A stretch of DNA of 64,000 bases from Diphasiastrum complanatum. Its lineage: Eukaryota; Streptophyta; Lycopodiopsida; Lycopodiales; Lycopodiaceae. The translations under genes were made by a program, and so were the position numbers. The notes under the pieces are model-generated. The model was not told the origin of the DNA. It saw only the letters and a list, made by a program, of their open reading frames with translations, and searched no databases. Positions 39,701 to 52,600 of this stretch are shown piece after piece (position 1 is the stretch's first letter; every line of letters starts with the position of its first letter). The stretch lies in the NCBI GenBank assembly GCA_029204225.1, contig CM055099.1, positions 64,043,614-64,107,613 on the forward strand, given 5' to 3'.

Positions 39701-42700
39701 GAATGATATTTTCAAAAAGTATATGGAAAAGTAGATGGTGAATTTCATCGATGACATACTTGTGTGCCAGAAAATGAAGACACCCTACCACGCAAAGGTT
39801 GATTTAATAAAATGCAAGTTATATTGGCCAAACCTCAAAAATCAAGTGGAGAAATATGTTCGCAAATGCAGGCAATGCCAAGTAAATAAGCTGAAAGACT
39901 TAAGGCAACTCGCTTGTTACTTCCATTGAAAATTCTTGAAAGAAAGTGGGAAAGTATTTCCACGGATTTCGTAGTTGGAGTACAGATCAGTCAAACTGAA
40001 TGGACAAACCATCTTGGGTCTTCAGATGATACAGATCACATGGTCAAACTGAATGGACAAACCATCCATGGAAGATATGCTTTGCGCATATGTTTCTGTC
40101 ATGTACCAAACCCAATCAAATAGCAATAGTAATGAAACTAAAGCCACAATCATGAAGGACAAAATATTCATGTTGATATAGCCATAAAACACAACTCACA
40201 AATAGAGCTCCCTGGAATCATCAATAGAATTGAAGGGATGGAAAAAAATCAACACAAAATGGCGATGACATGAGACCTAGTAAGCTCTATTCCCAAGACT
40301 CACATTCACAAAGAGGAACTTTGCAAATGAGCCAAAAGATTCTCAAAATGATGTCTCTCGCCTACTTACAGACAATCCCCTAAATTAACTAAACATAACT
40401 ACCTTGAATGGTAGTTGTTTAAGTCTTATTAAGTCTACTTTGGGCCCTTGTTGGCCTATTATCCTTATTTAAGTACTTTGGAGGGCCTAAAGAGGGAACC
40501 ACCTTATTCTTAAGGCTAATAGTTCATCTTGGGCCTAGCAAAGATTACATTGATATTATAATGCGTTGATAAGCACTAATGTACTAAAAGTACATGACAC
40601 TCCTCCTACTTCAACATTTCTAAACTAGAGCAAAGGAGATGTCTGCAAAGAATAATGATATCTTCCTCACTCATTGTTTCTCCATAGAATCCCTCATAAG
40701 AGGCAACGTCAAATTCAGAAATTTTCCAATGTATTAAACTACAAATTCAAAGCTTTCAAATATAGGCTCTTTAAGTACTTGTCGTATCTCGATGCTGGGA
40801 CATTTCTCAGGTTGTACATCAATAATGTCATCACACTCCACAGAGTACCCTATATCGAATGTAAAACATTCATACACATAAGTTCCACCATTGTCTATTG
40901 ATCCCATTTCGCAAGAAGTCCTGGACAATGTTGACAAGTCTTTTAGTTGAATGTAATGCAATTTTGATCCCAAGGAAAACATAGTCCTTGAGTAATTTGC
41001 CACATTGACAACTGCATTGCCTGAACCGGCCTTTGCATTGCTCTTTTGGAATTCAATACTTGAGATAATGATATCTACCTCCTCCGTCTTTGGTTTCCTT
41101 GCATTGGTGATCTATTCTCCCTTGGAATCTCTTTGTATACTGTATTCTCCCTTGGAATCTCTTTGTCTACTGCAAGTTGAAAAGTGCATTGATGTTGCAA
41201 GTCCTGTGAACACTTTGTAGCACCGCATGAATGTTGAATGGTTGTTTCTTGTGGATTTGATTATAGAGCAAGAGTTACAAACGTAGTTGGTTCATTCATT
41301 CGCTGGATAAGCTTTCTCCTCTCTTCTTTTGTTGATTCCGCCATTGGATTTGAGTCGCTTGAATCATCTGTTCCAACTGGCTCCTTATTTAAACCCACTT
41401 GACACCGTTGTTTTGCACTTTTATTGTTGTGTTGTTGCCAATTGTCTTGACTCTGCAAACACAATGGCTCCTTTTGTGTCAAATGTCCTTCATTAGTCCT
41501 TCCTGTTTAATCTTGGACTTCTTCTTCGCTTGGAATTAGTTCAGGTGACAAGCAATCAAATGAATATTCGTTGGCACCCTGCTGGCTATTGCAGATTGTT
41601 GGCGTATATGATTGAACAATTTCATTGTCTGTTTTCCATTTTCTGTTTCAAAGTTTGTCTTCACATTGGATAGCCAATTGCATCAAATAATCTAGTGAAC
41701 ATGACATTGGCATGGATGCGACTACAATAACCTTGAGCTCCAGTTTGTAAATCAAGATAGTAACAAGCATAAGAGGGCTCATTTAATAAATAATTTGAAG
41801 TTAGTATCTTCATGCTCATATTGTGCCAAGACACTGAATCACTTTGTTTCAAAGAACATCATTCCTTGAAACTATCTTTATCAAAGACTCTTTTGCCTTC
41901 ACTTTTGAAAAGTCCCCAATTTCATTCCACAGAATTTCGAATATGTTTCCACCAATATTTGACAGACCCATGCATGATGTCGCAAAAGTAACTTTGTCGA
42001 AATTGGAACTTGCACGACAACAAAAATAGTTAGTCCATGAAACTCAACCATTCACTTATTGATTTTGACCATCAAAATAGGGATAATCAAAATGCCTTGT
42101 AGTTCCTTATTTCTGATCAGTGCACAGCTCATTACAGTTGCAATGATGTTTCGATTGTCGTGAATCTAGCTCATCATCTTCTACAAAAACCACCACCACT
42201 ATTGAATTAAGTTGACTGGTACAGCTCGTGATCTTTATATTGATCAGAATGGCTTTCATAATATCCCAAACGGTTTCCATATGAGTCATGTTGCTCATAT
42301 CGACCTGAATTATAATCATTGTGCTCTTCATACTAATCTCCGTAGTTACAATATTATTGGTCCTCACATTCAAATTGACTATCAAATTCCAACTCATAAT
42401 CAGCTATTTCACATTCAGCTATTCAGTGAACTGCAAATAATATTCTTCAACGGTACATGTCTGTCGAATGAAATACCGTTTGTGAAATAATTCACATGAA
42501 AAGACTTCAATAGTCTTTTGTCGGAACAATAACCGACAATTTTTCGAACATGCCAGTGCTTCATATTCCATCCAATAATGCCACCAGATAAGCGTAGGAC
42601 CAGTGAGATACTTTCCCACCATTTTCAATAAATCTTGATCATTGTGTCAATATATGGGAAAATAGAACTGAAAATTTTCCAAAAAATTGTTTGTTAGAAT

Positions 42701-45700
42701 AATAAATGTAAATGATGTAGAAGCCATAGGTTACTATGACCCAAAAGGTCGAGATCTGTGTAACCATAGTCATTTATATTTTAGGCCCAAGTTAGTATGA
42801 AACTAACTTGTAGGGACTCATGGGTCCACTAGGGGCCTATACATGTGAATTAAGTACCTAACTTGTTATTTGGGGTACTTAATTATTATTTTATGTAACT
42901 TATGGTAGCTAGATAGCCATTAGTCAACTTATTGGACAGCCAACAGTCATGAAGGTAGATAGTCATCTTGGACTACTTATATGTAGCCATTCATTTGTAT
43001 GAGGCACACTTTTGTTAAGCAATCTACTGTTCATATTGGCTGTCCACAAGTTTCTACAAGAGGGTCATCTAACCATCTCTCTCTTCTCTTTGAGAATACT
43101 GTGTTAATGAATAGTCTTGATTCTGGATTCCTACATGGTATCAGAGCCATTTTTCAGAATTGATTGCTTGCTGGAGGGCACCCAATAGGCAGCCACATTT
43201 CTCCTCTTTTGGTTCATAAAAATCAGAATTTTTCTGATTTTTGTGGAGAGAGAATTGTCAGCTCCTTGTTTTTTGTGCAGGAAATTGCAGGGAAAAGCTT
43301 GGAACCTCCACTCATTTGGGAGCCAGCAGTAGGGCGCCCATGCTCAACTAGTTTTCATGTGATTGAAATCAGATTACATGCTTCAAATTTCAGATTTCCT
43401 TCTTGGAGGAGGGCGCCCATCTACCTTGAAAACAAATGTGTTTTTGACACATTTTTAGTGGCTAAAATTTTCTGATTTTGAGCCTGGAAGAAGGTCCTAC
43501 CATCTGCTCCATTAGCACATTGAGTGCACACCATTTTACCACAAAAGTTCTGGTTGTGGTTTTGGCTTCATTGGAAGCCTGCATATTAGTTAGTATTCTG
43601 TTATTTCAGCAGAATACAGCCACCTATATCTTCTTGTAAATGAGCTATTGCATGTGGTGTATTGCAATCTATAGTGCTCATTAATTCAGCTTTGATCTTG
43701 CTGATTTTTTAGTAGATTTTGGCCTAGAATCTGTTTTTCCCATCTGCTATTAGCTGAATTTTCAGAAATGGCTAAAGAATCTAAATCTATAGGTTCTTTG
43801 TTCAATGAAGATAGGTTGGATAGAACTAATTTCTCCTTGTGGTGCTACATGATCAAAAACCTCCTTATTGCTAAAGGTTTGTTTGAAGTTGTAAGTGGTG
43901 ATGAAGAGAGGCCACCTAGTTTGGCACCTACTACACCGTCAAGAGCTACTTCTTCAACATATGTGGAGGTGTCTTCCGAAGAACAAAAGAAGTGGGATCG
44001 ACGTGACGCACAAGCACATTAGGTCATAGCGCTATCCGTGAAGAGATCAATCCTACCTCACATTCGATCATGCAAGACTTCCAAGAGTGCTTGGGAAACT
44101 TGCCAAGATGTTCCAAGTAAAGAATACGGCGAAAGTGCTTTTTCTACGTAATCAACTCTCAACATTGAAGATGCAAGAGGGTACGCTTTCAAATTACTTA
44201 ATGAAGATCAAGGATCTTCATGAAGAGCTTCTTAGCATTGACGAAATTGTCGAGAACTCTCAATTTGTTTCAATTACTCTTAATTCACTTCCTCATTCCT
44301 ATCTTCCATTTGTGTCTACTTTAAGCATATCTCTTAGCGGACAGCAAATCTCCTTTGAAGAGCTTGTTGGCTTACTTCTCCAAGAAGAGCAAACAAGGAT
44401 TAATTTTGGTGAACAAGAAGATCAAGCCTTCTTCGCCAAAGGCAAAGGCAAGGGCAAGTGGAAAGGTAAGCCTTCTTTTTCCAAGGATCAAAAATCCAAG
44501 GAAGGCCAAGATCAAGGATCCAAAAAGAAGGGTAAGTGCCATTATTGTAAAGAGTTTGGGCACCAAATAAAGGAATGTAGGAAAAAGCTTACTAAGGATA
44601 AAGAGAAAGGTATTGATATAAATACAGCCATGATTTCATTAGAACATCAAAAATAAGATTCTTTCAATGGTGATTTTGCTTTGTCACTAACAATCTCATT
44701 TCTAATCAAAATGAGATTTCTACCACTTCTCGACTTGCTAGTTTTTCAGCAGAAAACAGCACTACTTCAGCTTTGCAGATTGCTATTTTTTCTTCCATTG
44801 ATTGGGTGATTGATAGCGGAGCTACACACCATATGACTCACCATCGAGACATCTTCACAAAGCTTATGAAAATCAAAGATGGAAGCAAGGTTCAAGGTGT
44901 TGACAACACCTCCTATCCAATTGAAGGCATTGGATCTATACCACTCATTCTTCCCAATGGAGAAGAAAAGTACATTCGAAATGTACTTTAAGTTCCTAAG
45001 ATTAAGAAAAATCTCATTTCGGTCTCTACAATCATGAATCATGGATTGATTGTAGAATTTAAACAAGACAAATGTCTTATAAAAGACCCAAAGAGATCAC
45101 TTTTAATTGTTGCTTCAGGAACATTGCGAGGAGGTTTGTTTTTGTTGAATATTTATGAACCTAAAGCTCTGACATCCTTTGGTCTTGTTGCTACTAATTC
45201 ACATGCATTGGAGTTGGCTAAACTATGGCATGCGAGATACGGGAACCTCAATTTTGGAAGTTTGAATATGTTGAAGAAATTCAACATGGTGGAAGGCATT
45301 CCAAATATGGAGCATCCCGAAGGACATTTATGTGAAGGATGCATACTTGGTAAGTTTCAACGGAAGCCTTTTCCTATTGATGGGACTATCAAAGTTGGTG
45401 ATAAGTTTGCCTTAATTCTTAGTGATGTATGTGGTCCAATGAGGACCGAATCCATTGGTAAATGCAAGTACTTCGTTACTTTTATTGATGATTTTTCAAG
45501 GTTTACATGGATCTTTCCTATGAAGGCAAAATCTGAAGTTTTTCAACGTTTCAAAGATTTTCTAGCTATGATAGGAAATCAATTTGGGCATACTTTGAAG
45601 ATATTACGTACCGACCGAGGAGGGGAATACATTAAAAGTACGTTCGGCACGTTTCGTCAAAGCAAAGGCATTCTACATCAAATGACTACACCTTACACAC

Positions 45701-48700
45701 CGCAACAAAATGGTGTTGCCGAGAGGAAAAATCGCACAATCATGGAGATGGCTCGTTGCATGCTTAAGGCAAAGGGCGTTCCCCACAAGTTTTGGGCTGA
45801 AGCGGTTATTACGGCGGCATACATTAGTAATCAGTGTCCGACTAAAGCCTTGAAGATTTTGACTCCTTATGAAGTTTGGTATGGTAAGAAGCCATCAGTT
45901 TCTCACTTTCGCACTTTTGGTTGCACGGCTTATGCGTTTATTCCCGATAAGCTAAGATCCAAACTAGATGATAAAGGAGTAAAATGCATTTTTATGGGCT
46001 ATAGTAGTGAAAGTAAAGGCTATAGATTGTTTCAGCCAACAGTCATGAAGGTAGATAGCCATCTTGGACTACTTATATGTAACCATTCATTTGTATGAGA
46101 CACACTTTTGTTAAGCAATCTACTGTTCATATTGGCTGTCCACAAGTTTCTACAAGAGGGTCATCTAACCATCTCTCTCTTCTCTTTGAGAATACTTTGC
46201 GTTAATGAATAGTCTTCATTCTGGATTCCTACATTGTTCAATCATAGTAGGGCTCAATTGTCCATCAAACAATGATAATGAAGAACTAAAGTGGATGTAA
46301 GGAGTGGCACATTAACTATGATGTTGTTATGATCAATACGTTGCATAGAAGGTGATGATTGTTCAGGTTGCCAAATAGAATTCATGTATTGCAGTGCGTG
46401 CTCACCTTGTGAGTTGCAATGATGTTTTGATTGTTGTGAATCTAGCTCATCATCTACTACAAAAACCACCACTGGTGTTGAATTCAATGGACTGGTACAG
46501 CTCATGATCTTTATATTGATCAGAATGGCTTTCATAATATCCCAAACGGTTTCCATATGAGTCACGTTGCTCATATTGACCTGAATTATTATCATTGTGC
46601 TCTTCATACTAATCTCCATAGTTAAAATATGATTGGTCCTCACAATCAACTTGACTATCAAATCCCAACTCATAATCAAGATCTGAATCCATTTTGTGAA
46701 TTGAAGGAAGATAAGATTTGAAATTTATATGAGAATTGTGGATTATAAGTCCACCAAGTTAAAGCTTATTCACAATGGAATTTAATGAGATGAGCTGTCG
46801 AAATGCTCTTCACCATTTTCCCAAAATTCCGAGTCCTTGAAGAATGAATCTATTGATATAAATGAAAAGTGTGGATTTTAGGAGCTTGGTTGAAAGTTAT
46901 TTTTGAGTCTTCTTAGCTGTTGGATATAATAAATGAGCTCAACTTGTAGATCACCACACAAAAAATAACTTTGCTTTTTACCACGTTGAAATCCGAACTC
47001 AAACCAAGAAATTATAGTGATGATAAGAAAATGACAAAAGCATGTAACTTAGAAAAGGGTACTAAAAAAATTTAAGTTACGATGACTAAAATACTGACGA
47101 CATGACAATATTCAGCTCATCGAACTGAACACTTTTCGTTTTTACAATATTCGATTCCGAGGTCAAATTAGAAAGTTATAGAGGTTTGAAGATAATAAGA
47201 AACTAAAATACAACTAACTTAGAAAATGGTGTCTCAAAAAAAATTTACAGAATTGTATAAAACTTGCAAGTCCACAAAACGTTGCGTAGATGCACAAAAA
47301 CGCGATTTTGAGGAGACGCGTTTCGAAAACCGCATTTCGAAAACCAAAATCGTACCAAAAAAAAACAAAAAAAAATTAGGAAAAATAGCTTATGGCTGAA
47401 AATTTTTTAGCGGATCAATCGTCAAACCAGCGTTTTGCCTCTCAGAAGTGCAGTAGCTGGGGCACAAACAAATCTTATTTTCAATAGCTATTTGGTTGTT
47501 ATTTGCTCTGGTTTTCAAAAAATGCTCAGCTGGTTCGGGGGGCGGTAGCCCCCCGGTAGGGGGTTTGGGGAGCAACGCCCCCCAATGGCAGGGTCTGAGG
47601 GCTCCGACGGTAAAGGCTCTTCATGATTTGGCCTTCCAACTCCCTGAGCGAAAACACACTTACTGGGACCATCTGTGATCGTAACGAACAGGCTAGAGGT
47701 TAGTTTTGAATTTTTATCCTTGACAGAACCCAACATGGATTAATGCACATGAACTGGACCATCCTGGACCCAAAACAGTCGGCAAACTACAAGTAATGAT
47801 GCTCTTAATTAGAGCTTTCATCTTGTACCCATATTGCCCAATAAAAAACCAAAAAAAATTAAAAATTAAAAACGTTTCTGAAATTTTCAAAAACGCGTTT
47901 CTGAACCGCATTTCTGACATGATTTTGAAACGCGTTTCAGAAACGCTGTGCATCTATGGAACGTTGTAGTGCTCATTATAATTTTGCAGGAACCGTGAAA
48001 ATTCAAAAAATTTAAGATAAAAAATTGTGTGATGGTCTTTTGGACAAACGATTGTAGTGCTCGTAAAAAAATAAAAACCCGTAAGAAATTTTAAAATTTG
48101 ACGATAAATTTTTTTTATAGTCACTTTTTCGGATCATTATGGTGCTCGTGAAGAATCTTAAAACCTTACAAAAAATTAGAAATTGTAAAAGAAAATTGTT
48201 TTGGGCATGCGGCCTAAGCGCTCACACAAACAATGACGTCAACGAGGGGGTGCACCAAGTAAGAACAACAAATGGGGTGGGGCACGAAGGCGCGAGGAGC
48301 AGCCCAAGTGAGAAAGATGAGGAAAGAAGAAAGGGGGGGGGGGGGTGTGCGGAAGGAACCTGAAACACCACTCACCCAAAGAGAGGGGGGGGGGGGGGGG
48401 GGGGGGGGGGGGAGAGATAAGCGTAAATATATAAAAAAATATGAAAAAATTAAAAACAACACGAAACACCTCGGCGCCACCATTTGGGTGAGCATTTCTT
48501 TTAAAATGGAAACTTCAAATTGAATAAATTGAAAAAAATATATCACAACAGATAAGAAAATTTAAGATTGAAGTTTTGAAGTGCTTCTCTCCCAAAGATG
48601 ATTTGAATTCCGCAAATTCTGACCCACTTACACTGAAATAACCATAACTTCCTCAATATTGATCCAAATGGAGAGAAATCGGTACCTCTGGAACGCTACC

Positions 48701-49613
48701 TACAAGATCTATTTGTACATAGCTTAACAGTCCAAAAGCTAGGCCAAAAAATCAACCAAAAATAAAGACAGATAGACTGCAAAATTTGTAGCCAACTAAA
48801 CTTGGAGGACTTTCACTAAATTGATCATAACTTGGTCAATATAGCTCCCAATCAAAAAAATTCCATACCTCCAAGAAACCAAAATCAAGGGCTACAAATA
48901 TAAAACAAGAAAATCAAACAAGAAACAGAAAATAATGGATCGAAAAGTGACCAAAAGCAATTTGAAAATTGAAAATTGAAAATTCAAGAAAACTAGAAAA
49001 AGAAAGTTACAAAAGCCAAGAAACCTCTAAATCTAATGATGTAAATTGGATCCAAAGACCCCATGGCACAGGTGCCATGGGGTCCAAGTATCGTACCAGG
49101 TTCCGTACCATGGCACACGTGCCGTGGTATGGCACCTGTTTTTTTTTTTTTGGTTTTTTATACCAAAAATGACTCAAAAAAATAAATAAAGGTGTCGTGG
49201 AACTTTTCCACGACACCTACGGAACCCGTGTCGTGGTATGGCACTTGGAACTTTGATTGGATCTTATGCTCTGATACCACAAATGTCATGTGCCAAACCA
49301 TAGTTGCAGCGAAACGCATTTCGCGAACCGCAATTCTCCGAAACGCGCTTTTGAAGCCGAAACGTTTGTTTTTTTTTTTTTGGAAAAAATAGCTTATGGC
49401 TGAAATTTTTTTAGGGGAGCAATTGTCAAACCAGCGTTTTGTCTCCCAAAAGTGCAGTAGATAGGGCACAAACAGATCAAGCAAAAAGCGAGGTACAATT
49501 GCTCTACAGTTCTTTGTCTCTGTCCCACAGAAATCATCTGTGATCGTAAGGAACATGCTAGAGCATTAATCAGCATGGTTCGTTGTGGTTTTTGTTCAGT
49601 TTGTTGTGATCTA

Positions 49614-49644
<31 letters not shown>

Positions 49645-52600
49645 ATCCTATTATGAACACGTTGGGGCATTCTCATTTTTTTATTGACTTTTTATACTAA
49701 AAGGAGCTAGGGTAAACATGGGAGTTAATGCATGTAAACTCGACCATCATGTACCCGAAACATTCGGCAAACTACACAGAAATTATGCTCTTAATTAGAG
49801 CTTTCATCTGATACCCATATTGCCCCAAAAAAATCCAAAAAAAAACACATTTTTGAGCACTTGTACTAAAAACCCGAAACGCGTTTCTAGACCATATTTC
49901 GGAATCAAAATGCAACTATGTGCCAAACCCAATCAAATAGCAATAGTAATGAAACTAAAGTCACAATCATGAGAAGAACAAAACATTCATGTTAATATAA
50001 CCATCAAAAACAAATCACAAATAGAGCTCCATGGAATCATCAATAGAATTGAAATTTGAGGCCGAAAATTGGATATAGTTGCTAGTCCCTTCCAAGTCGA
50101 AGGTGCTACACACAGGAAAGTGTGCCAAAATATCTCCTAGGTATCGTGGACCACCATTAAGAAAGTTAGCCGAGTAGCTTACAAGCTACAGCTACCTTTG
50201 GGATGCAAGTTGATGCAAGCTGCATCCAGCGTTTCATGTTAGAAAACTCAAGAGATCTTTGCACGATGGTGACAACCTAGTTGGAGCTCTTATGTCTCTA
50301 AAAGGAAAAGACGCTATAGATTATGGACCAACGAAACTGTTAGATCATAAAGAGCGACAATTGTGAAATCATCTCCTCCAAGAGTATCTAGTGACTTGGA
50401 AAGGGCATCCATTGTCAGATGCTACTATCCCTTATGATACTATTCAACCATGATGTTAACTATCGTTCCACTTCAACAACATTATCAACCTACACGATTG
50501 ACAATATCTTTAGTATACTTAGTAACTCTATTATGGTAATCTCCAACCATGAACATATTCATGATTTATTTCTCATTCTTGGTTTATACAACACATATTT
50601 GTTTGCAACAACATTTTCATCAAACCAATATATTGTGTTGCTCATCACAATGCCTTCTTTTGCCTTTTTGGCATTATTGATCCATCCACATACTTTGACA
50701 ACGTTTTAGCAAGTATTATTGGATATAAAGTTTCATTTCATCTTGAGGTGGCTCACACTTTGGCAATATACACTTTTCAACTACTCCTTCAGCATATGGG
50801 TTACCAATGCAACCACAACTGATCTAGAGCTAAGCTATGAAAGCATCACATAAGCAAGACTTTACCCTAGCTAAGCTATGAAAGCATCACATAAGCAAGA
50901 CTTAACCCTAAAAAGCAAGAAAGAGAGAGATTAAGGAGGACTAAAGAGAGAGATCAATATCATCAGCTAAATAACAAATGACACGAATTCCCTACTTACG
51001 GAAGCTTCCAGTGGCAAGGGCCCGTAATATGTCCAAATGTCCAAATAATAAATAATAAGGCCCAAGGCCAACCATAAAGTCTAGGTGTCAATAATGAATA
51101 AAAAAGGACCCAAGGCCTGCTTATGCATAAAGTAAAGTAAATGTGAATGGACATGGCGAATGTAATGAGCCGAGTTCATAACTATATGCATTTTTTGTGC
51201 TTGCTATAAAAGATCAAAGGCATCTTTAGCAACTACATTTTTGTAGTCTTATACTTTGTGGCATTTACATTAGCTTTACATTTTTAGCATTGATATTTTA
51301 GTTTTTTCGTTCAATGCCAAACATTGAGTGCAATGTTTTTGTTAGTTGGAAAGTTGTTCAATAGGAATAATGATATCGAGCCAATGACCAAGTGCTAGGA
51401 TGCAAACCTTCTTCAAACCTACTAATGCTAATCGAAAGGTTCCCTTAAGGGCCTCCAAAATAGTATTAAGTTTCATTACTAGCAAGCATTCCATAAATTT
51501 TTTTTTTTCCTCAAGTCATTTGCTGGAGGATCTAATGCATTCTTCTATAGGGAGTATGTGTCGCTATGTAACTACTCTCATTGGTAGCTACTGGTGTTCA
51601 TAATATACACTTAGTTGGAGATCTCTATGTGATGCATCATCTATTGCCTATTCTTGCTTATGTGATGCGCAATGCTTGTAGAATAGATGATAAAGCAGTA
51701 ACTGCTGGAGTGAGTAGAAATTCAACTCGCTCACAAGAAAAGGAGTGATTTCATATCAAATCCAGATTCTAAATCTTGCCGTTAGTCAAATATTTCTGAT
51801 AAAAATTCAGTCTAGCTTCAATTCTTTACTAATAACACCAAAACTCATAAACAAGTCTGCTAAGCTGATTCACTCCTAACATTTTTTGTCTCTAGCTATA
51901 TGAAATGATGTAGAGTTTAGTTGACTAAAACCTACAAAAAAATATTTGCGATAGCTAAACAAAACAAGTTACATCATTCTGAAGTTTCTGAATTGTAAAA
52001 TTGACACATCCTCTAGCTACTTGACTGTCTATTCGTTTGACCGTACCTGTCGTCTAGAGACTTTATTGGCACGTCCTTCTTTACATAAGTCAATGTCCAC
52101 AACATTATCTTGAGTAAACCTTCCAATCGTCACCTGTATGAATGAAAATTGCTTGCCAAAAAGTTAATCGCTTACATGCATCATGTCTCATGTATTCAAA
52201 CTTCAACCGGACAACAACTTGCTATGGAAGATCAAGATGAATAAAGAGCATTCAGACGAATCACCTCATTTTCTGTAATGAAGTATCTTAGATGATGTCC
52301 ATACAAAATTGCAATGGCTCCCTGTAACATGAGGGTCCTTTGCATAGCAGAATTTGCACCTTGCTCAAGCCTTATCAAAGTTCTACGATGATTTTTGTAA
52401 GTACGTCTTGACTCTGTACCAGAAAGGAAAAACATAAAGTCAGTCAACTAAGTAAACAACAAGTTTGTATGTCCTATTGATTCTCCGAATATATGAACTG
52501 CAGAGAACATGAAACACTTATAAACAAAGAAATCTTCAAAGTGGAATTTTGGATTTTCAGAGGTTTTCCAAATTATAACATGACAGTATTAATCCATTCA

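Larger units (their letters stand above)
42692..46233 (+). mobile_element. Copia B: Ty1/copia element with intact ends but deleted RT-RNase H
   Basis: It is flanked by the 5-bp duplication TTGTT (42687-42691 and 46234-46238). The left LTR is complete, with primer site TGGTATCAGAGCC at 43136. Gag, protease and integrase are followed directly by the last 200 bp of the right LTR. The region from the end of integrase through RT, RNase H and most of the right LTR is gone. It sits inside gypsy gag sequence. Confidence 0.94.
40097..49284 (-). mobile_element. Gag-only (non-autonomous) gypsy-like LTR element with nested insertions
   Basis: On the minus strand: a left LTR ending at 49284, a primer site at 49268-49279, a long leader, gag remains at 46.7-46.2 and 42.6-41.2 kb, a polypurine tract (GAAGTAGGAGGAG, 40600-40613) and the right LTR at 40097-40599. 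No protease, RT or integrase is visible between gag and the polypurine tract, so the element was probably mobilised in trans. The leader resembles that of the element at 11.3-11.5 kb. It is interrupted by copia B and hAT-like copy B, and copy C sits in its left LTR. Confidence 0.7.
37902..52046 (-). other. MCRS1-like gene, intron 6 (14.1 kb)
   Basis: It splits the FHA domain. It contains a plus-strand chromovirus-like gypsy scrap, a gag-only minus-strand gypsy element with its 503-bp LTR, a copia element nested in that gag, two hAT-like copies and G-runs. The stretch 38.0-38.9 kb and most of 50.1-52.0 kb show no recognisable feature. Confidence 0.85.

Noticed and set aside
47496-47736. ORFs on both strands in the GC-rich block
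   Set aside because: They fall inside hAT-like copy B, for the same reason.
48214-48546. Poly-Pro and poly-Gly ORFs
   Set aside because: Created by the G homopolymers.
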